NCBI RefSeq assembly: GCF_029846715.1
Contig: NZ_JARVWW010000027.1
Coordinates: 1-64,000, forward strand
DNA from: Bradyrhizobium nivariense
Lineage (GTDB): Bacteria; Pseudomonadota; Alphaproteobacteria; Rhizobiales; Xanthobacteraceae
Direction: 5' to 3'
DNA length: 64,000 nt
Within the stretch, counting starts at the first letter, position 1; each line of letters begins with the position of its first letter. This document shows, piece by piece, positions 57,628-64,000 of the stretch. The position numbers and the translations under genes are program-made. Below the pieces are notes generated by a model. The model saw nothing but the letters and a program-made list of their open reading frames with translations. It ran no database searches and was not told where the DNA came from.

Positions 57628-59342
57628 CGCTTCCTCCACATCTGCGCGCGCGCAAGATAGCCCTGTGTGAGTAGCATGTAGATGGCTCGCGTTATGGCCG
57701 CGGTGGCGAACACCACCATGGCCATGGCCGCGGCCGGGGCCACGTCACCTGCGTCATCCATATTGAGCACGGCGATGGCCGCAAGCGTCGTGTGCGGCGC
57801 GTAGATGAAGACCACCGCAGAGACTGTCGTCATCGCGTTCACGAACAGATACATGGCGATATCCAGCACGGCCGGCAGGCAGACCGGCAGGGTCACTCGC
57901 ATGAAGGTACGCCAAAACGGCACCCTGAGCGATGCCGAAACGGTCTCGAACTCCTGATCGATCTGCTTGAGCGCCGTCACCGCGGTCAGGTGCGAGACGG
58001 AGTAGAAATGCGAGATAGTGCAGATGACGAGGATGGCCATGGTGCCGTAGATGAAGTTAAGCGGATTGGCCGGGTTGTTGAAGAAGAAGATGTAGCCGAG
58101 GCCGAGCACCAGCCCGGGAACGGACAAAGGAAGCAGCGCGAGAAACTGCACGAAGCCGCGGACGTAGCGAAAGCGCGGGGTCTTCTCGACGAGATAGGCG
58201 CCGGCAAAAATCACCGGAGTCCCGAACAGCGCGGTGAGGCCGGCCATGACGAGCGAGTTGAAATAGCTGCGCCAGCCGCCGCCATCCATCATGTCGAAGT
58301 CGAAGTTCTTGAAGCTGGGCGTCAGATTGTAGGGCCAGGACGTCGCGATCGAGGCGAACAAGGACATGCCGAGAATGACCAGGATCGTGAACGCGATCAG
58401 CGAACAGGTCGCCAGCATCGCGCGATCGATCGTGGCGTCGGGCCTTGGCGCATACGGTACTGCGCGCGCGGAGAGCTGCGCCAACTGGCGCCGCTGCATG
58501 AGCTGATCGACGACGAAGGCCAACGCCGCGGGCAACAGCAGGATCAAGCCGACCACCGCACCCATCTGGAAATTCTGCTGCCCGACCACCTGTTTATAGA
58601 TGTCGGTCGCGAGCACGTTGAACTTGCCCCCGATGACCTTCGGCACGCCGAAATCGGTGATCACCAGGGTAAATACGACGAAGACCGCACTGATCAGGCC
58701 ATAACGTGCCCCCGGAATGGTCACCGTCCAGAAGGTGCGGCGCGGGCTTGCCCGCAGCGCTTCCGCCGCCTCATACAGACGCGCGTCCGAAATCGCCAGC
58801 GCAGTGGTGATGATGATGAGCGCGTGCGGGAAGGTCCAGAACACCTCGCCCATGACGATGCCGATCGGACCGTAGATCGATGCGCCGAACAGCATCCATT
58901 TGACGAAGCCCTGGTTACCGAACAGATAGACGAGGCTGATCGCAGGCAGCAACGAGGGTGCGAGAATCGGGATCTGCGCGATGATGCGGAACAGCCCCCG
59001 CCCTGGCATGCAGGTGCGGGTGAGTCCGTAGGCGTAGACGAAGGCGAGCAGTACGCAGATAACCGTGCTCAGCAGCGATACCCAGACCGAGTGCCAGATG
59101 GAATTGGCCAGCGCCGGGCTGGCGAAATAAGCTTGGAAATTGGCCAGGCCGACGAAGCTGCCATCAGCCGCCTGGAAGCTCTTGGACAGCAGCGCCCAGA
59201 GGGGCAGCAACACGGTGATGATCAACCAGAGGCCGAGCGCTACGACCGCGCCGCGCATGATCCAGTCGTCGTGCCCCAGCTTCTGCCGCAGGGGCGCCAC
59301 CGCGGCGGTATGGTCCGGCAGACTCAGCGTCTCGGTCGCCAT
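57624..59342 (-). CDS. 2-aminoethylphosphonate ABC transporter permease (PhnU/V fusion type)
   Basis: 572-residue inner-membrane permease holding two binding-protein-dependent transport domains in one chain, as in the PhnU2-type aminoethylphosphonate systems. Each half has about six TM helices, with EAA-type loops near EAAEALRASPRRTFWTVTIP and ETVSASLRVPFWRTFMRVTLP. The ATPase gene ends 15 bases upstream and the FAD oxidase overlaps downstream. It forms the membrane channel for the binding protein encoded at 60560-61597. Confidence 0.92.
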   Translation of the reverse strand: MATETLSLPDHTAAVAPLRQKLGHDDWIMRGAVVALGLWLIITVLLPLWALLSKSFQAADGSFVGLANFQAYFASPALANSIWHSVWVSLLSTVICVLLAFVYAYGLTRTCMPGRGLFRIIAQIPILAPSLLPAISLVYLFGNQGFVKWMLFGASIYGPIGIVMGEVFWTFPHALIIITTALAISDARLYEAAEALRASPRRTFWTVTIPGARYGLISAVFVVFTLVITDFGVPKVIGGKFNVLATDIYKQVVGQQNFQMGAVVGLILLLPAALAFVVDQLMQRRQLAQLSARAVPYAPRPDATIDRAMLATCSLIAFTILVILGMSLFASIATSWPYNLTPSFKNFDFDMMDGGGWRSYFNSLVMAGLTALFGTPVIFAGAYLVEKTPRFRYVRGFVQFLALLPLSVPGLVLGLGYIFFFNNPANPLNFIYGTMAILVICTISHFYSVSHLTAVTALKQIDQEFETVSASLRVPFWRTFMRVTLPVCLPAVLDIAMYLFVNAMTTVSAVVFIYAPHTTLAAIAVLNMDDAGDVAPAAAMAMVVFATAAITRAIYMLLTQGYLARAQMWRKR

Positions 59343-59357
59343 CGCTGGTTTCCCGTG

Positions 59358-60461
59358 TCAGGCGCTCGCAGAGCGCGGTTGGGCAAATACGCGCAACCGC
59401 TTCGGCGGCAGCGCGACCTCGATGGTCGCGCCCGAGGAAATGCCGAGGTCGCGCACGGCGTTAATCGAAAAGTCGGCCGAGAAGTTCAGTCCCGTGCCGC
59501 TCGCATGCAAGGTCGTTGCGAAATGATTGCCGATGAATTCCATGACGCCGACCTGGACTGACAGGCGATTGTCCGAATGCGCGCCGATGTCGCGCACCAC
59601 CACGTCCTCCGGCCGAAGGCAGACCGTGACGGCCGCGCCCTCGTCGAGCGGCACTTCTTCGCTGAAGTCGAGCACGGCACCCCTGACATTCGCGCGCTTG
59701 CTCGTGAGGAGGCGCCCCTCCAGAAAGTTCATCTTGCCGACGAAGTCGGCGACGAAAGCCGTCGCGGGTCGGCCGTAGATCTCGTCCGGCGTGCCCACCT
59801 GCTCGATCCTGCCATTGCTCATCACCACGATCCGGTCGGACATGGTGAGCGCCTCCTCCTGATCGTGGGTCACCATGATCGTGGTCAGCTTGAGACGTTG
59901 CTGCAGATCGCGGATCTCGCCGCGCAGACGCGCCCGGACGCGCGCGTCGAGAGCGGATAGCGGTTCGTCCAGCAGCAGAAGGCCGGGGGATAGCGCCAGC
60001 GCGCGGGCGAGCGCGACTCGCTGCTGCTGCCCACCGGAGAGCTGTGCCGGATATTTGTCGGCTTGCTCGGGCAGACCGACAAGTTCGAGAAGCTCCTTGA
60101 CCCGTTTGTCGATCTCGATGCGAGGTGTGCCGGCCGACACCAGGCCGTAGGCCACATTGTCCTTGATCGTCAGGTTCGGGAACAGCGCATAGGACTGGAA
60201 CACGATGCCGAAGTCGCGCTTGGCGACTGGCAACGTCGAGATGTCCCGCCCGCCCTGATGGATCGACCCGGTGGTCTGCACGTCCAGTCCGCAGATCGCG
60301 CGCAACAGCGTGGTCTTGCCGCAGCCGGATGGCCCGAGGAACGAGACGAACTCCCCGGGCATGATGTCGAGGTCGATATTGTCGAATGCCGTGAACGCAC
60401 CGAACTTTTTCGAGAGGTTGCGGATGCGGAGATAGGGCACCGTCGTCGGCGTGCTGTCCAT
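59358..60461 (-). CDS. 2-aminoethylphosphonate ABC transporter ATPase (PhnT type)
   Basis: 367-residue ABC ATPase. Walker A GPSGCGKTT, signature LSGGQQQRVALARA, Walker B LLLLDEPLSALDARVR, then a C-terminal TOBE-like region (VTVCLRPEDVVVRD, GNHFATTLHASG) typical of the spermidine/iron/phosphonate group. Starts at 60476 or 60461 are both possible; 60461 (MDSTPTTVPYL) has GGGA about 8 bases upstream and fits the family. It powers the fused permease encoded immediately downstream. Confidence 0.92.
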   Translation of the reverse strand: MDSTPTTVPYLRIRNLSKKFGAFTAFDNIDLDIMPGEFVSFLGPSGCGKTTLLRAICGLDVQTTGSIHQGGRDISTLPVAKRDFGIVFQSYALFPNLTIKDNVAYGLVSAGTPRIEIDKRVKELLELVGLPEQADKYPAQLSGGQQQRVALARALALSPGLLLLDEPLSALDARVRARLRGEIRDLQQRLKLTTIMVTHDQEEALTMSDRIVVMSNGRIEQVGTPDEIYGRPATAFVADFVGKMNFLEGRLLTSKRANVRGAVLDFSEEVPLDEGAAVTVCLRPEDVVVRDIGAHSDNRLSVQVGVMEFIGNHFATTLHASGTGLNFSADFSINAVRDLGISSGATIEVALPPKRLRVFAQPRSASA

Positions 60462-60530
60462 TGTACTGTCCCGCATTGACCGGCGGCGCCCATGCATCGC
60501 CGGCTTCGTCGCTCCCAGGATCCCCCGGGT

Positions 60531-60566
60531 CCTCAGTTCAGGTCCCTCAGTTCAGGTCCTCAGTTC
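60531..60566. repeat. Three tandem CCTCAGTTCAGGT units
   Basis: CCTCAGTTCAGGT (60531-60543), CCCTCAGTTCAGGT (60544-60557) and CCTCAGTTC (60558-60566) are tandem copies. On the minus strand each unit carries AACTGA, and the first encodes the stop codon of the binding-protein gene at 60560-60562. So the gene's 3' end has been duplicated as a short microsatellite-like array. Confidence 0.8.
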
Positions 60567-61597
60567 TTGGGCTCGGACTTGCCGTCGTAGCGCTTGCTCC
60601 ACTCCGCCAGAATTTTGTCGCGGTTCTCCGCGGCCCAGGCAAAGTCGTTCTTGATCAGCATCTTGTTGATGTCACCCGGGACGAACTCCATGGAGGCTGC
60701 GATGCCGGGCAACGCGACGACGGCGAAGTTCTCGGCGTAGAGCTTGTTGGCCTCCGCCGTCGCGGCCCAGTCGGCAAGCTTCTTCGCCGCCTCGGACTCT
60801 TTGGTGGTCTTCATGATTCCGATAGCCTCCATGTCCCAGCCGAGGCCTTCCTTGGGCAGGACAATGCTGATCGGCGCTCCACCTTTCTTGGTCTTGTTGG
60901 CGCGATACTCGAACGAGAGGCCGATCGCGTACTCGCCGGCCGCGGCCTGTCGGCACGGCTTGGAGCCGGAATGCGTGTAGGCCGCGATGTTCTTGTGAAG
61001 CTCGTCCATGTACTTCCAGCCCTCGTCCCAGCCGAACAGCTGGAGCCAGGCGGAGACCATCAGAAACCCGGTCCCCGAGGAAGCCGGGTTCGGCATGACG
61101 ATTTGTCCCTGATAGAGCGGTTTAGTCAGATCGGCCCAAGAGGCGGGCTCCGGCAGGTTCTTCTTGCTGGATTCCACGGTGTTGACGCAAAAGGCCGATG
61201 CCCAGACGTCCATGCCCACCCATTCCGGCGAGGCAGCGGGATCGCGCATCTTGGCGTCAACCTTGTCGAGACCCGCCGGCGCGTAAGGCATCAACATGCC
61301 TTCCTTCTGCAGCAGCATCAGCGAGGTTGCGGCAAGACCCATGACCACATCGGCCTTGGGGTTTGCCTTCTCCGCAAGGAGCTTCGCGGTGATGATGCCG
61401 GTGGAGTCGCGGACCCAGAGGATGTTGATGCCCGGATTGCCCTTCTCGAACGCGGCCTTGTAGGGCTTGATCTGGTCGGCCTCCAGCGCCGTGTAAACGG
61501 TGAGGTCCGCCGCGCGAGCTGCAGTGCTGAGGCCGAACATAGCGGCGGCGATCGACACAAGAGCGCGTCGCAGACCGCTTGTCGTGCACAGGTTCAT
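60560..61597 (-). CDS. 2-aminoethylphosphonate ABC transporter substrate-binding protein (PhnS type)
   Basis: 345-residue periplasmic binding protein of the iron/spermidine/phosphonate type. Signal peptide MNLCTTSGLRRALVSIAAAM..ARA, cleaved before ADLTVYTALEADQIKPYK, the usual mature start of this subgroup. Further features: ILWVRDSTGIITAKLLAEK, PNPASSGTGFLMVSAWLQ and GEYAIGLSFEYRANK. ATG 61597 is preferred because GGAG lies 7 bases before it. First gene of the phosphonate operon, with its promoter in the short divergent spacer shared with the RHS fragment. Confidence 0.92.
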   Translation of the reverse strand: MNLCTTSGLRRALVSIAAAMFGLSTAARAADLTVYTALEADQIKPYKAAFEKGNPGINILWVRDSTGIITAKLLAEKANPKADVVMGLAATSLMLLQKEGMLMPYAPAGLDKVDAKMRDPAASPEWVGMDVWASAFCVNTVESSKKNLPEPASWADLTKPLYQGQIVMPNPASSGTGFLMVSAWLQLFGWDEGWKYMDELHKNIAAYTHSGSKPCRQAAAGEYAIGLSFEYRANKTKKGGAPISIVLPKEGLGWDMEAIGIMKTTKESEAAKKLADWAATAEANKLYAENFAVVALPGIAASMEFVPGDINKMLIKNDFAWAAENRDKILAEWSKRYDGKSEPKN

Positions 61598-61660
61598 GTC
61601 GGGCTCCATCGATGTTGGCCACGGGCTGGCACCGTCCGGGCAGGGAACCAATATTGTTAG

Positions 61661-63304
61661 ATGACATTTCCGCGACGTACATGTCGGATTTTGTGCACGG
61701 CGCGCCTCGATCGCGGTGTCTCTGCACATCTTAAGTGCACTGTCAGCGTAGCAACAGCGGGCCCGGTGCAAACGTCTGCTTCGAGACCCTCTTCAGCGGC
61801 CCCGCTCGGCGTGAGCGGTGCGGGGCGGCTCACCGGCGTCAGCGACAACAGCGCGCCCGTGACGGTGGCTGCGTCGCCTTCCGGGCCATATGTCGCAAGT
61901 TACAGCTATGACGCGATGAACCGGCCAATTTCGGTGAACTGGACACCGGCGCCAGCGCAAGCCGCGCCCACCGCCAGCAGCGTCACCTTCGGTCATAGCT
62001 ACAACAAAGCCAATCAGCGCGTCGGGCAGACGGCAACCGACAACACCTGGCTCAACTATCCACCCGCAGCAGCGAGCACGACCAACTACGCCGCCGACCC
62101 ATTGAACCGGTACACCACGGTCGGCGCCGTGACGCCGACTTACGACGGTAACAGCAATCTCACCTCCGACGGCGCGTTCACGCTCGGCTATGACGCGGAG
62201 AACCGGCTGGTCTCGGCCAGCGGCGCCGGCAACACCGCTACGTACGCCTTCGACGCGCAGGGCCGGCGCAAGACCAAAACGGTGAATGGGACGACCACCG
62301 TGTTCGTCACCGATGCAGATAACCGCGAGGTGCTGGAATATGACGGCAGTAGCGGCGCCGTCTTGCGCTGGTACGCCTACGGCCTCGGGCCGAATGCCGT
62401 GCTGAACCAGATGAACGTTGCGGCGGCGACCCGCACGACACTCGTTCCAGATATGCTGGGCTCGATCGTCGGTTCGCTGGATTCAAGCGCGACCAGCCTA
62501 GGCAAGGTTGGGTATCTGCCCTATGGCAAGAGCGGCAGCGCCGGGCCGTTTGGCTTCACGGGGCAGCGGATCGATCTGGAGGCTGGCGGGCTCTACTACT
62601 ATCGGGCACGGCACTATTCGCCCGCTTGGGGACGCTTCTTGCAAGTGGATCCGATTGGGTACAGCGGCAGCGCCGGTCTCTATCGGTATGCAGCCAATGA
62701 TCCGCTGAATCTCACGGACCCAACCGGCCTCTTCTGGACCTCGGTTCAATCGTACTTCACTCAAACCACCGCGCCTGAACTGGCACAATCGCAGGCGGTG
62801 ACGGATTTCGTCCAGCAATATCCTACGGCGGCTAAGATTGAAGGGGCGATTGGGCTTGGCGTACCGTTGGGCATTGCAGGGGCCGGAGCGCTGGGCGCAT
62901 TCGGAGCAGGCGCGGAGGCGACTACTGTATGGAACTTGGGATCGGCTGCACGTGGGAGAGCGATCGAGCAAGCTCTTGGTCAGAATCTTCCCGGGAACTA
63001 CCCGGTCATTGACAGCTATGTCAGCGGTGTCGCGACCAGCATCAAAAGCATTGATTTGGGTGCGGCTACCTATCAGAATGTTGCGTCTCTCACAAACACT
63101 CTGAATGGATATGTAAACTCGATCGCAAACTTCGCCCCAGTGAATTGGGGGGCCGCGCAACTTGCAGGCTCACCCATCACCGCGAGGATACTTACCCTGG
63201 CAACTCCATCTGCGGGTACGGCAGTACAGCAGAATGCCATAAGCCAAGTTATTCAATCCGCCGCTTCGCGCGGTGTTACCGTCAATCCAGTTATATTTCC
63301 GTGA
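61661..63304 (+). CDS. RHS-repeat C-terminal tip with probable nuclease toxin domain (5'-truncated)
   Basis: 547-residue frame; typical RHS proteins exceed 1000. Only from about residue 50 does RHS/YD sequence begin (YSYDAMNRPISVNW, YDGNSNLTSDGAFTLGYDAENRLVSASG). The conserved core end GRFLQVDPIGYSGSAGLYRY..DPTGLF lies at about 322-358. The variable tip after it includes a hydrophobic linker and a domain (about 425-547) with ARGRAIEQALGQNLPGNYPV and VATSIKSIDLGAATYQN, resembling a CdiA-type tRNA nuclease toxin (from memory). The first 50 residues look like random translation, so the ATG at 61661 is doubtful and this may be a displaced 3' fragment. A candidate immunity gene follows at once. 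Confidence 0.75.
   Translation: MTFPRRTCRILCTARLDRGVSAHLKCTVSVATAGPVQTSASRPSSAAPLGVSGAGRLTGVSDNSAPVTVAASPSGPYVASYSYDAMNRPISVNWTPAPAQAAPTASSVTFGHSYNKANQRVGQTATDNTWLNYPPAAASTTNYAADPLNRYTTVGAVTPTYDGNSNLTSDGAFTLGYDAENRLVSASGAGNTATYAFDAQGRRKTKTVNGTTTVFVTDADNREVLEYDGSSGAVLRWYAYGLGPNAVLNQMNVAAATRTTLVPDMLGSIVGSLDSSATSLGKVGYLPYGKSGSAGPFGFTGQRIDLEAGGLYYYRARHYSPAWGRFLQVDPIGYSGSAGLYRYAANDPLNLTDPTGLFWTSVQSYFTQTTAPELAQSQAVTDFVQQYPTAAKIEGAIGLGVPLGIAGAGALGAFGAGAEATTVWNLGSAARGRAIEQALGQNLPGNYPVIDSYVSGVATSIKSIDLGAATYQNVASLTNTLNGYVNSIANFAPVNWGAAQLAGSPITARILTLATPSAGTAVQQNAISQVIQSAASRGVTVNPVIFP
61723..61739. promoter_or_regulatory. TGCAC-N7-GTGCA dyad near the phosphonate promoter
   Basis: TGCACATCTTAAGTGCA is an inverted repeat of 5-bp arms (61723-61727, 61735-61739) about 130 bases upstream of the binding-protein start. 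It lies inside the presumed 5' junk of the RHS frame. It could be an operator for the phosphonate operon; no regulator gene is adjacent. Confidence 0.35.
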
Positions 63305-63311
63305 GGCCAGC

Positions 63312-63746
63312 TTGAGGAAGGCTACTGCCTATCTGAGGCGCAACAAAGTCATCATCTGTCCGGTCTCGGATACCACGAATGGAGTGGGAGTGATTTCTTC
63401 GCCTGTCTTCGATCTTCAAGCGAACAATGTGCCTGGCTTAGGAGAAGCAACACTACAAGCCTTGCAGCTTTCAAAGGATGGGATTCCGCACCCTGCGCCT
63501 GAGGAATGGGGCAAGCTATTCGAGCCCATTCTAAATGCCGCGCGAGTCAAATCGTGGGGTACGTTCGTTCGATCTACAAGAGATGTTATCATTAGATTTG
63601 AGACGAACCGTGTTGTTTACATTCCCACCCGGAATCTTGGTCCTAGGGATGGCTTCGCTCCTCTACCAGAAAGGGAACGATCAAGTGCTCCGACGGTTGC
63701 AGAAGTTGGTAACGCGTTGCTGGCTGCATTCGGTGACGCTGAATAG
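63312..63746 (+). CDS. Candidate immunity protein for the RHS toxin
   Basis: 144-residue protein with no signal peptide or membrane segment, starting at TTG 63312 (GAGG lies 5 bases upstream); a GTG at 63273 inside the RHS gene is an alternative. It follows the RHS stop by 7 bases, the usual place for an immunity gene. The sequence is less GC-rich than the rest of the window, as are the last 350 bases of the RHS gene, a sign of recent acquisition. No family was firmly recognised, though short stretches (KVIICPVSDTTNGVGVIS, RDVIIRFETNRVVYIPTRN) suit a small alpha/beta fold. Confidence 0.6.
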   Translation: MRKATAYLRRNKVIICPVSDTTNGVGVISSPVFDLQANNVPGLGEATLQALQLSKDGIPHPAPEEWGKLFEPILNAARVKSWGTFVRSTRDVIIRFETNRVVYIPTRNLGPRDGFAPLPERERSSAPTVAEVGNALLAAFGDAE

Positions 63747-63966
63747 CGATCCATTTCGTAGGGATTTCGGTCCAGGTGTGGACTGCACCCCTAAGTAAGA
63801 CACGATAATTGCGCCTGACAGTCTTGGACTGTTGCCGAAATTGCTGGCCCGCAATCACGATCGATCTGGTTCAGCGTGGAAAGAGGATCGTCGGATTTCG
63901 AAGGCCGAGACTTCGTGCGTCGCGGACGGCGGCTGGCTGGTGCCGCTCTCGAATGGGCCATGATGG

Positions 63967-64000
63967 CATACTGCCACTGTTTTGCCCGACGCGTCAAACG
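63967..64000. repeat. Start of a Bradyrhizobium repeat (TGTTTTGCCCGACGCGTCAAA), cut by window end
   Basis: CATACTGCCACTGTTTTGCC begins at 63967 and runs past the end. The 21-base core at 63978-63998 is identical to 37573-37593. The 220 bases before it (63747-63966) contain no convincing gene. Confidence 0.7.

Noticed and set aside
57792..59561. 589-aa plus-strand frame
   Set aside because: Antisense to the permease gene; strongly charged, no hydrophobic core or motif.
63791..63997. 68-aa minus-strand frame at the window end
   Set aside because: Ser/Arg-rich, begins in a repeat and has no upstream ribosome binding site; likely non-coding.

Overview
The window is high-GC DNA from an alphaproteobacterium of the Bradyrhizobium/Rhodopseudomonas group. 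Three things point there: the hopanoid locus carries hpnP and is arranged as hpnP-eutC-RND exporter-hpnCDEF(shc)G; several intergenic repeats are ones I recognise from Bradyrhizobium chromosomes; and the gene set is typical (homoprotocatechuate catabolism, LivK-type binding protein, HdeD, FixK-type box). No rRNA, tRNA, CRISPR array or replication origin was found. All family names rest on reading the translated sequence; no database was searched.

Layout. 1-1334: one small hypothetical gene and a long dispersed repeat. 1335-4124: PEP carboxylase (ppc). 4183-8071 (minus): SMP-30 protein, SDR, and a thiolase/DUF35 pair. 8280-11858 (plus): amidase + DUF2848 pair, then two 2-oxoglutarate oxygenases (Oxygenase-NA and AlkB) that look like a DNA alkylation-repair unit. 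11980-20227: meta-cleavage cluster for homoprotocatechuate. A minus-strand operon (hpaH, hpaF, hpaE, hpaD, FAH protein, TPP enzyme) faces hpaR and hpaI across a spacer with a perfect 16-bp palindrome. 20426-21949: UxaA/altronate-dehydratase family protein. 22054-28757: a three-gene transglutaminase / ATP-grasp-alpha-E cluster. 28974-37351: assorted plus-strand genes (HD hydrolase, two epoxide-hydrolase-like proteins, Rieske/FAD reductase, HdeD behind a perfect FNR/FixK box, amino-acid binding protein, acyl-CoA dehydrogenase, VOC protein).

37736-53449 is the centrepiece. A chemoreceptor is divergent from eutB. hpnP (B12-binding radical-SAM hopanoid C-2 methylase) lies between eutB and eutC, the two subunits of the B12-dependent ethanolamine ammonia-lyase. 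An RND exporter (hpnN position), two small exported proteins, and hpnC-hpnD-hpnE-shc-hpnG follow. The last five are tightly packed and take farnesyl-PP to squalene, diploptene/hopene and ribosylhopane. hpnH, whose product feeds hpnG, is not in the window.

53559-54192 is a REP-associated tyrosine transposase (RAYT) bounded by perfect 32-bp inverted REP sequences. The last codons of hpnG and its terminator recur on the far side of it. 54313-61597 (minus) is a complete 2-aminoethylphosphonate uptake and degradation operon (binding protein, ATPase, fused permease, FAD oxidase, PhnX, PbfA-type lyase) with no PhnW. 61661-63746 is the 3' tip of an RHS element with a probable nuclease toxin domain and a candidate immunity gene. 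The window ends inside another Bradyrhizobium-type repeat.
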